Shown here: positions 15,506 through 23,104 of the stretch, piece after piece
How positions within the stretch are numbered: the first letter of the stretch is position 1
How the letters are laid out: each line of letters opens with the position of its first letter
Assembly (NCBI GenBank): GCA_018710885.1
Contig: DVJA01000059.1
Coordinates: 1 to 29,281 of the forward strand
From: Scatomorpha merdigallinarum
Lineage (GTDB): Bacteria > Bacillota > Clostridia > Oscillospirales > Oscillospiraceae
Direction: 5' to 3'
DNA: 29,281 bases
Translations under genes and position numbers: made by a program
Notes under the pieces: model-generated
Databases searched by the model: none
Seen by the model: the letters and a program-made list of their open reading frames with translations, nothing else
Told to the model about the DNA's origin: nothing

Positions 15506-16324
15506 TCACATCTTGTCCTTGAGAGCCTCGCGGGCTATCTCGACTTCTTCATCAGTGGGAACCCTCTTGTGCCAGGCGTTGTTGTCCTCCATGTAGGGGA
15601 TGTTCTTGCCCTTGAGGGTCTTGCAGGCGATCAGGGACGGCTTGTCGGTGACCTTCTTGGCCTCGGCAATCGCGTTCTTTATGGCGGCTATGTCGTGGCC
15701 GTCAATGCTCTGCACATGCCAGTGGAAAGCTTCCCACTTGTCCTGCACGGGATACAGGCTGCTCAGCTCTGTGACCCTGCCGCCGGACTGGTGGTTGTTC
15801 AGGTCGGCGAAAACTATCAGACGGCCGAGGTTGAACTTCGCGGCGGCCATGGCGGCCTCCCAGATGATGCCTTCCTCTTCTTCGCCGTCGCCGACGATGA
15901 CGTAGACGTAGTTGTCAATGCCCTGCATCCTGCAGCCCAGAGCCATGCCGGTGCCAATGGCGACGCCGTTGCCCAGGGAGCCGGAAGTGGTGTCGATACC
16001 GGGGGTCTTCTTCATGTCGGGGTGGCCCTGCAGGAAGCTGCCGAGGGAACGCAGGCCCTTGAGCTCCTCAAGCGGGAAGTAGCCCTTGCGCGCCAGGGCG
16101 GCGTACAGTATGGGGCAGGCGTGGCCCTTGGAGAGTACAAAGCGGTCGCGCTCAGGCCAGTTGGGGTTGGCGGGGTCGATTTTCATTTCGTCAAAGTAAA
16201 GGGTGGCGAGAATGTCAGCCATCGACATGCACGGGCCGGGATGTCCGTCGCCGGCATCGTGCACCGTCTCAACGACGTCGAGACGCAGGCGGTTTGCTAT
16301 GCGGGAGAGTTCGTCTACAGTCAT
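15506..16324 (-). CDS. transketolase, N-terminal (TPP-binding) subunit
   Basis: A 272-residue protein matching the thiamine-diphosphate-binding domain of transketolase. Visible are GDGHPGPCMSMADILATLYF (His28), SKGHACPILYAALA (His68), the loop SGSLGNGVAIGTGMALG, and the TPP/metal motif GDGEEEEGIIWEA (145 onward) ending near NNHQSGG. It forms the active enzyme with the C-terminal subunit that follows. It is the first gene of the operon transketolase-N, transketolase-C, ilvD, reductase. GGAGGTG lies upstream of the ATG, and a predicted promoter leaves a leader of about 36 bases. A palindrome at the predicted transcription start and the divergent GntR gene suggest local repression. Confidence 0.92.
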   Translation of the reverse strand: MTVDELSRIANRLRLDVVETVHDAGDGHPGPCMSMADILATLYFDEMKIDPANPNWPERDRFVLSKGHACPILYAALARKGYFPLEELKGLRSLGSFLQGHPDMKKTPGIDTTSGSLGNGVAIGTGMALGCRMQGIDNYVYVIVGDGEEEEGIIWEAAMAAAKFNLGRLIVFADLNNHQSGGRVTELSSLYPVQDKWEAFHWHVQSIDGHDIAAIKNAIAEAKKVTDKPSLIACKTLKGKNIPYMEDNNAWHKRVPTDEEVEIAREALKDKM

Positions 16325-16344
16325 GTGAGTGCACCTCCATTTAA

Positions 16345-16362
16345 ATGTCCTATGTAGGATAT
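16345..16362. promoter_or_regulatory. palindromic candidate operator at the transketolase start site
   Basis: ATGTCCTATGTAGGATAT is an inverted repeat of 8-bp arms with one non-pairing position around a TG centre. It overlaps the predicted start of transcription of the transketolase operon (about 16360), where a bound repressor would block RNA polymerase. The divergent FadR-type regulator is the natural candidate ligand, by position only. Confidence 0.5.
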
Positions 16363-16366
16363 TTGA

Positions 16367-16395
16367 ATTTTATCAATCTTGCATCATTTTGTAAA
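16367..16395 (-). promoter_or_regulatory. sigma-A-like promoter of the transketolase/ilvD operon
   Basis: On the minus strand TTTACA (16395-16390), a 17-base spacer, then TAAAAT (16372-16367). It is the best match in the intergenic region and lies about 45 bases before the start codon. Confidence 0.65.
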
Positions 16396-16399
16396 GTCT

Positions 16400-16518
16400 C
16401 ACTTTGTCTGTTCCATTATTTTTGTATACATGTCTATAGTACAGGCTCGTATTTGTGCAGAATGACGATAGAGCTAAGGAAGGACGTAGAATGTATTGAC
16501 AAACGGGCAGACAAAGTG
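16400..16518. repeat. 11-bp inverted repeat pair in the divergent intergenic region
   Basis: CACTTTGTCTG at 16400-16410 and its exact reverse complement CAGACAAAGTG at 16508-16518. The left copy lies just upstream of the minus-strand -35 box; the right copy lies between the -35 and -10 boxes of the plus-strand promoter. This arrangement suits a regulator that controls both divergent transcripts. Confidence 0.6.
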
Positions 16519-16524
16519 TAAAAA
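16496..16524 (+). promoter_or_regulatory. candidate promoter of the GntR regulator gene
   Basis: A perfect TTGACA at 16496-16501 followed after 17 bases by a poor TAAAAA at 16519-16524; a better-looking TATACT at 16528-16533 is too far (26 bases). The exact -10 box is therefore uncertain. The spacer contains one arm of the 11-bp inverted repeat. Confidence 0.45.
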
Positions 16525-16575
16525 AGATATACTGAGCTATTTTGGCGCTGAATACATTGTAGGTGAAATTGAAAG

Positions 16576-17301
16576 ATGGACAACAACAACTCGCTCGAAT
16601 ACACGCAGATAAAGAATACCTCTGTGGTAGACGCTGTCAAGGACTGGGTAATTGACCAGCTCATCAAGGGCAACCTGCGCCCGGGCAGCAAACTGCCGAC
16701 AGAGACTGAGCTGCGCGAAAATCTCGGCGCGAGCCGAAATTCCGTGCGCGAAGCCATCAAACAGCTTGAAGCCTACGGCGTCGTGTATATAAAGAGGGCA
16801 GAGGGTACCTTTGTCAGTGACAGCTATGACCCCAAGATGCTCTCTCCGGTCATGTACAGCATCATACTGCAGAACAACAGCTGGGAAGACTTCGTTGACC
16901 TGCGCCGCGCAATAGATATCGGCACGCTTTATGTCATTATGAATAAAGCCATAACCGACAAGCAACTGGACAGGCTGCAGGAAGCTATAGCGCGCCTGGA
17001 AGAGACGGTGAACAGCAGTGAGCTGGACGTGGTAAAGATAACCAAGGCAGACTGCGACTTCCACAACGAGATAATTCGCATGACGGGCAATCCGCAGCTC
17101 ACGACCCTCTCTGATTTTGTCAACCGTATAACCGTGCCAAGCCGTGAGAAAACTACAGGGAAGGTCATTGAAAGCGGCCAGATAGAGTCCTATGTGCGGC
17201 TGCACCGCCAGCTGTACAACATAATTGCCGAGAGGGACAGAAACGGCATAGAAAAAGCCGTAATGGATCACTACTACTTCTGGGAAAGATATATCGATTG
17301 A
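16576..17301 (+). CDS. GntR-family transcriptional regulator, FadR (FCD) subfamily
   Basis: A 241-residue DNA-binding regulator. The N-terminal winged helix-turn-helix spans about residues 15-80: LRPGSKLPTETELRENLG, then SRNSVREAIKQLEAYGVV and the wing RAEGTFVSD. The C-terminal FCD ligand domain (about 100-235) carries the usual metal-binding set: Asp159/Asp161 and His163 in DCDFHNEI, His210 and His232. FCD regulators typically sense small organic acids such as sugar acids or 2-oxo acids. The gene is divergent from the transketolase/ilvD operon and very likely regulates it and itself. A perfect bidirectional terminator follows. Confidence 0.9.
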   Translation: MDNNNSLEYTQIKNTSVVDAVKDWVIDQLIKGNLRPGSKLPTETELRENLGASRNSVREAIKQLEAYGVVYIKRAEGTFVSDSYDPKMLSPVMYSIILQNNSWEDFVDLRRAIDIGTLYVIMNKAITDKQLDRLQEAIARLEETVNSSELDVVKITKADCDFHNEIIRMTGNPQLTTLSDFVNRITVPSREKTTGKVIESGQIESYVRLHRQLYNIIAERDRNGIEKAVMDHYYFWERYID

Positions 17302-17320
17302 GCTATTGCCCAGCGTTTAC

Positions 17321-17350
17321 AAAAAACGCCCCGTTGCCGGGGCGTTTTTT
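17321..17350. terminator. bidirectional intrinsic terminator
   Basis: A6, then CGCCCCG-TTGC-CGGGGCG, then T6. It separates the convergent GntR gene (+) and the YcxB-like gene at the end of the TRAP operon (-). Confidence 0.92.
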
Positions 17351-17354
17351 CGTT

Positions 17355-17870
17355 TCATAGAACCTTACACTTGACTGTACGGTTGGGGTTTGACGAGGTT
17401 TCAATGGCGTGCAGGACCTCGGCATCCTTGCCATCCATCTGCCTGCGCGGGAGCACCAGGGCCTCCACGGCAGAGGTGTAAATAAACATCTCTTTGCGCA
17501 TCCAGACTACGAGAGGCAGGCCGGACCAAGGCAGCTCGACGCGGTTTTTGCCGTCGTTTGCGACTATTACGTCGTTCCGGAAGGTGTAGGTTATGGGGAT
17601 ACTGGCGTTGGCGGCCTTAGACGCCTGATAGAGATACAGCAGCGGCGTCACAACCACGTTCAGCATACCTATAAAGAGCACAATCACGGTCAGATACCAG
17701 TCGATATCGCCTATAGTGGCGAAGCCAATCGCCAGGAAGAGCGCGCTGAATATCAGCCGTCCGATACCGGCAGTGCACCAGAAGCTGTGGTACATCTTAT
17801 ACGCAAAGATGTCCAGAGTGCCTGGCTTGCATTTTACGCTTACTAAATCCTGAGTGACCATTGAATCCAT
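17355..17870 (-). CDS. small membrane protein, YcxB-like
   Basis: A 171-residue protein with two closely spaced membrane segments (about residues 37-57, IGRLIFSALFLAIGFATIG, and 61-83, VIVLFIGMLNVVVTPLLYLY). A cytoplasmic C-terminal beta-rich domain follows, with ITYTFRNDVIVANDGKNRVELPWSG and a late segment VEALVLPRRQMDG. This layout (two membrane helices plus a PH-like YcxB domain) matches YcxB-like proteins of Firmicutes, whose function is unknown. It has its own GGAG nine bases before the ATG and starts 45 bases after the TRAP large-permease stop, so it could be read as the last gene of that operon or be expressed separately. No link to transport is shown. Confidence 0.65.
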   Translation of the reverse strand: MDSMVTQDLVSVKCKPGTLDIFAYKMYHSFWCTAGIGRLIFSALFLAIGFATIGDIDWYLTVIVLFIGMLNVVVTPLLYLYQASKAANASIPITYTFRNDVIVANDGKNRVELPWSGLPLVVWMRKEMFIYTSAVEALVLPRRQMDGKDAEVLHAIETSSNPNRTVKCKVL

Positions 17871-17915
17871 GAGCTAAAACTCCGATTGTACAAAAAGTGC
17901 TTGGCAGCCTGTCTG

Positions 17916-19199
17916 TCAGGGATAGATGATATTCGGCAGAACAGTGGAGAGCCAGGGCCACGCCGTGAGTATGAGCAGGCCTCCCAGCAGGGACGGGAAG
18001 TATGGCATCATGGCTTTTACAACTCGTCCGAAGCTCAGGCCCGTAATTGCCTGGCCGAGGAACAGGGCGGTGCCGAAAGGCGGGGTGAAGATACCGATGA
18101 CGACGTTCAGGCAGACGACGACGCCGAAGTGAATCGGGTTAACACCGACAGCCATGACGGCGGGCAGCAGTATCGGGGTGAAGATCATGATGGCGACGTT
18201 GGAGTCCATGAACATGCCGATTATCAGGAATATAATGTTGATTATCATCAGTATGCCGAACCAGCCGATGTCGAGGCTGACAACGAAGTCGCGCACGATG
18301 GCGGCCAGACCGGCACGGCTGACGACCTGGGAGAACACGTTCGCGGCAGCCAGGATGAAGAACATGGCGGTGATATTGGATATGGACTCCTTGGCGGCGT
18401 CAACGAAGGTGTGCCAGTGTACCTGACGGTAGAAGATTGCGGAGACGAGCAGAGCAAAGCCGGAGCAGAGGGCGGCCAGCTCGGCGGTGGCGAAGGCGCC
18501 GGAGTAGAGGCCGACGAGCAGGAAGATAGGCACGCAGAAACCGGGGATGCCGCGCAGGAATATCTTCAGCTTGGCCTTCTTGTCCGTGGTTCCCTTGTAG
18601 TAGGGCCAGTTACGCTTGCGGGCGAGGATTGCGACGGTAATCATGAAGAGAACGGTCATCAGGAGGCTGGGCAGGATGCCTGCGGTCAGCATCTTGGCGC
18701 CGGACTGCTCGGCGTAAAGGGCGTACAGCATCAGGGGGACGGACGGCGGGAAGAGGGGGCCGAGGGTGGAGGAGGCGAGGGTCAGGCCGAGGGATTCCTC
18801 GAGCGAGTAACCGGCCTGGACCTGGGCCTTTATCTCTATCTTGCCGAGGCCGCCAATGTCGGCGAGGGCGGCGCCGGACATGCCGGCAAAGACGAGGGAC
18901 GCGACGACATTGGCCTGGGCCAGAGCGCCCTTCATCTTTCCGATGGGGGTGACCATGATGCCGTCATATATTGCGTCTGTTAAGTTTAAGTGGTTCATAA
19001 AGGTGCCGGCGAAGATAAACATCGGTATGGCGACCATGCTTATGGAGTTCAGGGACGTACCCATCCTCTGAACGACTGCGCCGAGTGAGACACCATTGGT
19101 TACAAGGTAGAGACCGCCGACGAAGAAGAATATGTACGCGACGGGAACACCGAGTACGATGAGTATAAGGAAGATAATCAAACACATGGCTATATCCAT
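17916..19199 (-). CDS. TRAP transporter large permease, DctM-like
   Basis: A 427-residue, roughly 12-segment membrane protein of the DctM family, which moves the substrate using a sodium gradient. Characteristic stretches are AIPMFIFAGTFMNHLNLTDAI, NVVASLVFAGMSGAALADIGGLGKIE, GLTLASSTLGPLFPPSVPLMLYA and the C-terminal GIFTPPFGTALFLG. The length is standard for the family. Its ATG overlaps the stop of the small permease gene by one base (TAATG), a sign of translational coupling and of a stoichiometric membrane complex. Confidence 0.95.
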   Translation of the reverse strand: MDIAMCLIIFLILIVLGVPVAYIFFFVGGLYLVTNGVSLGAVVQRMGTSLNSISMVAIPMFIFAGTFMNHLNLTDAIYDGIMVTPIGKMKGALAQANVVASLVFAGMSGAALADIGGLGKIEIKAQVQAGYSLEESLGLTLASSTLGPLFPPSVPLMLYALYAEQSGAKMLTAGILPSLLMTVLFMITVAILARKRNWPYYKGTTDKKAKLKIFLRGIPGFCVPIFLLVGLYSGAFATAELAALCSGFALLVSAIFYRQVHWHTFVDAAKESISNITAMFFILAAANVFSQVVSRAGLAAIVRDFVVSLDIGWFGILMIINIIFLIIGMFMDSNVAIMIFTPILLPAVMAVGVNPIHFGVVVCLNVVIGIFTPPFGTALFLGQAITGLSFGRVVKAMMPYFPSLLGGLLILTAWPWLSTVLPNIIYP

Positions 19200-19834
19200 T
19201 ACTTCTCACCCTCCTTGTTTTCGTCGGTAGAATTCTGCTGGTCAGCTTCCGCGTTAGCCTGAGCTTCCTGCTCAGCCTTCAAGCGGGCGACACGGTCCTC
19301 TTCGAGCATCTCGAGGACGGTCTTTTCACGCACCTGCGGGGCGGCGTTGGGGTCTTTCTTGACGAAAAGGTCTATGACCTCGCAGAACATCTCAATAAGC
19401 CCGAAAATGATGCCGACACCGATGACGCCGTAGTACATGGTATTTGTGAGACCGGACGCGGCGAGGTGGCCGTGGCCGACCATAGTCAGCCAGGTCTTGA
19501 AGCCGGTGGCCATCATGATCAGTACAGCGATTTCGATACCAAAGTGGAGGACACTGAGTATCCTCTGTACAACTTTGGGAGAGTAGTTATAAACGACGTC
19601 AACCTTTATATCCGACTTGGTATGCAGGTTGGCGGGAATGGCTATGTAGACGAGTATAATAACAAACCAGCAGGCTATCTCATAGCCCCAGACAATGCTT
19701 ACAGTGAATAATTCACGCATTAAAACTGTAAATATAATGCAGAGCAGAGAGGCGTATATGCACACAGACTGGACAGCAAAGAAGAACTTGTACACCCAAT
19801 CGAGGCCGTAACGCAGGTAGTTTTTCTTGAACAT
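19199..19834 (-). CDS. TRAP transporter small permease, DctQ-like
   Basis: A 211-residue protein with four predicted membrane segments and the DctQ pattern (YEIACWFVIILVYIAIPANLHTK, ASGLTNTMYYGVIGVGIIFGLIE). After about residue 165 comes a long, strongly charged cytoplasmic tail rich in Glu, Ala, Lys and Gln, longer than in many DctQ proteins and probably helical or coiled. It forms the membrane complex with the large permease. GGAGG is well placed before ATG 19834. The gene is separated from the binding-protein gene by 81 bases containing a strong hairpin. Confidence 0.92.
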   Translation of the reverse strand: MFKKNYLRYGLDWVYKFFFAVQSVCIYASLLCIIFTVLMRELFTVSIVWGYEIACWFVIILVYIAIPANLHTKSDIKVDVVYNYSPKVVQRILSVLHFGIEIAVLIMMATGFKTWLTMVGHGHLAASGLTNTMYYGVIGVGIIFGLIEMFCEVIDLFVKKDPNAAPQVREKTVLEMLEEDRVARLKAEQEAQANAEADQQNSTDENKEGEK

Positions 19835-19865
19835 TGAACCGCCTCCTAATTAACGGCATTTAGTG

Positions 19866-19894
19866 GGAGGGAACAGCCGGGGGCTGTTCCCTCC
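19866..19894 (-). promoter_or_regulatory. intergenic hairpin between TRAP binding protein and permease genes
   Basis: A perfect 13-bp stem (GGAGGGAACAGCC/GGCTGTTCCCTCC) with a 3-base loop lies about 20 bases after the binding-protein stop. The minus-strand transcript continues with CACTAAATG, not a U-run, so it is not a typical terminator. Its position mirrors the hairpin at 9839-9868. Confidence 0.75.
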
Positions 19895-19915
19895 TTGTAA
19901 TTGAAGCGGGGTTAA

Positions 19916-21025
19916 TTACGCAGCGTCGTAGTTGGCTATATAGTCGTCGATCCAGGCGAAGTACTCGCTGTACTGAGGATAGCGCTCTTCCTTGAGGGCG
20001 TCGACGCCGGCCTTGAAGGCATCGAGGTCGAGGCCATCTTCCTCAGTGATGATGGTCATGCCGTTGTCGATGCAGGTCTGCTTGTACTCAGCGAGCTGCT
20101 CCTCGAGCATCTCAACCTTGAACTGCTGCTCGTGGGCGCAGCCATCGCGCAGAACTTGCTGCTCTTCTTCAGTCAGGCTCTCCCAAGTGGAAGTGTTGAT
20201 GTAGTTGACGACAAAGTCGAACATGTGGTTGGTCTCCATGACGTAGTCCTGGCAGTCCCACATCTGATAGGAGACGAGGGTGGCGTAGGGGTTCTCCTGG
20301 CCAACGACGGTGCCGGTGGTCAGAGCAGAGATGGTCTCGGTCCAGTCAATGGGAACGGGAGTGCCGCCCATGCCTTCAATGCACATGGTGTATGTCTCGT
20401 TGGTCATGGAGCGGATGGTGGCGCCGGCGAGGTCATCGGGGGTGTAGACGGGGAAGTTGCAGGTGAGCTGACGGGCGTCGGTGGTGTAGATGACACCGAA
20501 CAGGGTGACTCCGGTGGCCTCTTCGCACTTGGTGATCATGTCGGCGAGGAGGGTGTTCTTCTCGAGGTCAACGATCTTGGCGCCGTCGGCGGGGTCAGTG
20601 TACAGATAGGGCATGGACCAGACTCCCATCTCGGGATAGAAGGTGGCGAACTGGGCGAACATGCACTCGCCGATGTCGATGGTGCCCATGATGGCGTTCT
20701 CGAGGCCTTCCTGGATGCCGCCGAGCTCACCGTTGTAGTAAGCGTCGATGTAGAGGGTGTCGCTGTTCTGGTTGACGTAGTCTACGAAGGACTGGACGAA
20801 CTGTCCGTTCGAGGACTCGCGGGAGTTGTGCTGGTTGAGGGTCAGCACCTTGCGGCCCTGAGCTGCAGCCTCAGTGGCGTTGGCGGGGACGCCTTCCGGG
20901 GTGTCGGACGTCTCGCTGCTGGGATCAGCAGTCGGGGCGGTGCTGGGGGTGGTCTCAGATTCGCCGCAGGCGGCAAGAGCGAAAACCATTACCAGCGCGA
21001 GAAGCAATGCTAGGAACTTTTTCAT
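19916..21025 (-). CDS. TRAP transporter substrate-binding lipoprotein, DctP-like
   Basis: A 369-residue extracytoplasmic binding protein. A lipoprotein signal, MKKFLALLLALVMVFALAAC (Cys20), is followed by a Ser/Thr/Pro-rich linker to about residue 55. The DctP fold is shown by FYPEMGVWSMPYLYTD, the substrate-binding Arg in LAGATIRSMTNE (Arg205), and VVGQENPYATL. In this family the conserved Arg forms a salt bridge with a carboxylate, so the ligand is probably an acid such as a sugar acid, keto acid or uronate. AAGGAG is well placed before the ATG. It lies 58 bases after the GH127 gene and belongs to the racemase-GH127-TRAP operon. Confidence 0.94.
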   Translation of the reverse strand: MKKFLALLLALVMVFALAACGESETTPSTAPTADPSSETSDTPEGVPANATEAAAQGRKVLTLNQHNSRESSNGQFVQSFVDYVNQNSDTLYIDAYYNGELGGIQEGLENAIMGTIDIGECMFAQFATFYPEMGVWSMPYLYTDPADGAKIVDLEKNTLLADMITKCEEATGVTLFGVIYTTDARQLTCNFPVYTPDDLAGATIRSMTNETYTMCIEGMGGTPVPIDWTETISALTTGTVVGQENPYATLVSYQMWDCQDYVMETNHMFDFVVNYINTSTWESLTEEEQQVLRDGCAHEQQFKVEMLEEQLAEYKQTCIDNGMTIITEEDGLDLDAFKAGVDALKEERYPQYSEYFAWIDDYIANYDAA

Positions 21026-21083
21026 TTTACTACTCCTTTTCCCATTAAAATTTTAAAAATGTGATTACTCACAATTTTCCGGT

Positions 21084-23075
21084 TTAAAGCCTGCCCCACA
21101 GGGCCGGCAGCCACACAGTCATCTGACCCATGCCGCGATTGTCCCAGGCAAAGTAGGGAATCATCCTTATCCTTACCGGCCTGAGTTCCGGCAGTTCCAG
21201 CGTTTGATAGAGCGCGTCGCCGTCGTACCAGACGTTCTGCTCAAAGGTGTAACCCGTGGTCTCGAGCGAGACCAGCTGACAGCCGAGTATTTCAGTTTGC
21301 GCTTCGGTAAATTTTGCGCTCACCGGTAGCATCACTCGGCCGAGGTCCCGGGCGTCCGTATCGACGGACTCCAGGCAGTAGAGGAGGGGGCCCCTCTCTA
21401 CGGCAACCTGGTTCAGGTCCTCTTCAACCTTCGTATGCGCTATAGTGAGCCGCGGCGTCATGTCCAAGTCGAGTTCGACAACCGTTCCAGCTATGCGCTC
21501 TACGCGCACATCGAGATATTTACCGGCGTCCTTTCTGCTGAGGTCCGTCCACTTGCCGTTGACGCTCACGCTGCCGCGGCGCAACCAGCCGGGAATGCGA
21601 AGCTTGAGGGTGAAAGGCACATCGTGTACTACGTCCTCGAAGCTGAAGCGTATCCTGCCGTTCCAGGGGTAGGCCGTTTCCTGACGCAGCGTGAAGGCGG
21701 CGCCGTTTTTGAGCTGGACCCTGGCGTGGCTCGCGCCGTACATGCCGGTCCATATCGCGTCCTCGGACTGCATATAGGCGTATTCGCTCGACTCGGTGAT
21801 AAACCTCGCCATATTCGGTGGGCAGCAGAAGCAGGATATTTTCCCCGTCCTGCTCACTGGCCATATCAGCTCGTAATCGAGGGAGTCGGTGCGGCGCAGC
21901 ATGTTTTCGTAGAAGTACTTGTCGCCGTCGAGGCTGACGGAGGCGAGCGTGAGGTTGAGCATGGTGCGCTCAATCTGGTCGAAGTACTTGGCTTCCGGCT
22001 CCAGGGCGAACATCCTGAGGTTCCACATCACGGTGCCCAGGGCGCCGCAGGTCTCGTTGTAGGCCGTTATATTCGGAAGCTGGTACTCGTAACCGTATGC
22101 CTGATGCACAAAGCTTATCTTCTTGTTGTGCTTATACGGGAAGAGCCCGTAGGGCGAATTTCCAGTGTACAGCGCGGCGTTGCCGCCGTTTATGTACGTC
22201 TTCCGGAGGAATCCGTTATTCCAGACGCTGTGGAGCATGTCGAGCAGCGCCCGTTCTCCGGTTTCGGCGTAGAGGTCCGCGACGCCCGCGTAGAGGTAAG
22301 TGGAGCGCACACAGTGGCCCATTATCTTCTTGTGCTCTCTCAGCGGCTCGGCGTCCTGGTTGTCATAGGAGCCGTCCTTCACGAGATCGCGCACAGCCAC
22401 GGCCATTTTTGCCGTCGTGAGGAACTCGGGATTGCCGGTGGTGCGGTAGAGCTCCACAAGGCCCATGTAGTGCGAGGGACAGACCTCGGTCTTGGCCTCG
22501 CCGGCATCTATAAAGCCCTGGTACATTGCGCGGAGATATCCGGCAGCCTTAATTGCTATGTTCAGAAACGCATCCTTACCCGTAACGCGCTTATATGCGC
22601 AGGCGGCGGTGAAGAGGTGGCCGAAGTTGTAGCACTCAAAGTCGTTTATGTCCCCGAGCCTGGAGGACTCCCCATTTTTAGCGGCCCGGTCGGCAATTAT
22701 CTGCTTAGTAGATATGTAACCGTCGGGCTGCTGGCAGTGGCCTATCAGCTCTACGTACTCGTCGAGTTCGCGCTCGAGCTGCTCGTCATGGCGTTTCGCC
22801 ACTACGTAGGTCGCCGACTCAAACCACTTATAGAAGTCCCCGTCCCCAAACGGGGTCCCCTCGTGCACGCCCTCGTGTATACCGGCGGCGACCCTGAAGT
22901 TCTCAACGACGTGAAACCAAGGGTCCGGGTTTTCAAAGAGGGAGCGGATGTGCGGTACTGTGCTGTCGGCAGCGGTGTTGAAACGGTCGAGCCAAAAGCC
23001 GCTGTCCCAGTTTACGTCTTCCTGCGGAATAGAGTATACTTTCGCGTAAGGGCTTTTACTGGTGTCGATTAGCAT
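21084..23075 (-). CDS. GH127-family glycoside hydrolase (beta-L-arabinofuranosidase-like, DUF1680)
   Basis: A 663-residue protein of the DUF1680/GH127 family. The alpha/alpha-barrel region carries the zinc-cysteine site: AYNETCGALG (Glu341, Cys343) and SCFCCPPNMARF (Cys417, Cys418). In the characterised enzyme HypBA1 the equivalents are Glu338, Cys340, Cys417 (nucleophile) and Cys418. The acid/base Glu of HypBA1, in an EAFG motif 16 residues before the zinc Glu, is Gln325 here (HQAYGYEYQLPN). The remaining length is C-terminal beta domains. There is no signal peptide, so it works on imported substrate in the cytoplasm. It lies 29 bases after the racemase-like gene and before TRAP genes. The natural substrate may not be arabinofuranoside. 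Confidence 0.88.
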   Translation of the reverse strand: MLIDTSKSPYAKVYSIPQEDVNWDSGFWLDRFNTAADSTVPHIRSLFENPDPWFHVVENFRVAAGIHEGVHEGTPFGDGDFYKWFESATYVVAKRHDEQLERELDEYVELIGHCQQPDGYISTKQIIADRAAKNGESSRLGDINDFECYNFGHLFTAACAYKRVTGKDAFLNIAIKAAGYLRAMYQGFIDAGEAKTEVCPSHYMGLVELYRTTGNPEFLTTAKMAVAVRDLVKDGSYDNQDAEPLREHKKIMGHCVRSTYLYAGVADLYAETGERALLDMLHSVWNNGFLRKTYINGGNAALYTGNSPYGLFPYKHNKKISFVHQAYGYEYQLPNITAYNETCGALGTVMWNLRMFALEPEAKYFDQIERTMLNLTLASVSLDGDKYFYENMLRRTDSLDYELIWPVSRTGKISCFCCPPNMARFITESSEYAYMQSEDAIWTGMYGASHARVQLKNGAAFTLRQETAYPWNGRIRFSFEDVVHDVPFTLKLRIPGWLRRGSVSVNGKWTDLSRKDAGKYLDVRVERIAGTVVELDLDMTPRLTIAHTKVEEDLNQVAVERGPLLYCLESVDTDARDLGRVMLPVSAKFTEAQTEILGCQLVSLETTGYTFEQNVWYDGDALYQTLELPELRPVRIRMIPYFAWDNRGMGQMTVWLPALWGRL

Positions 23076-23104
23076 GCAGTGTTTTAATTGTTAATGATGC
23101 TGTT

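Noticed and set aside
21435..23072. Long plus-strand open frame (545 codons) opposite the GH127 gene
   Set aside because: Antisense shadow of a gene with conserved zinc-cysteine motifs.
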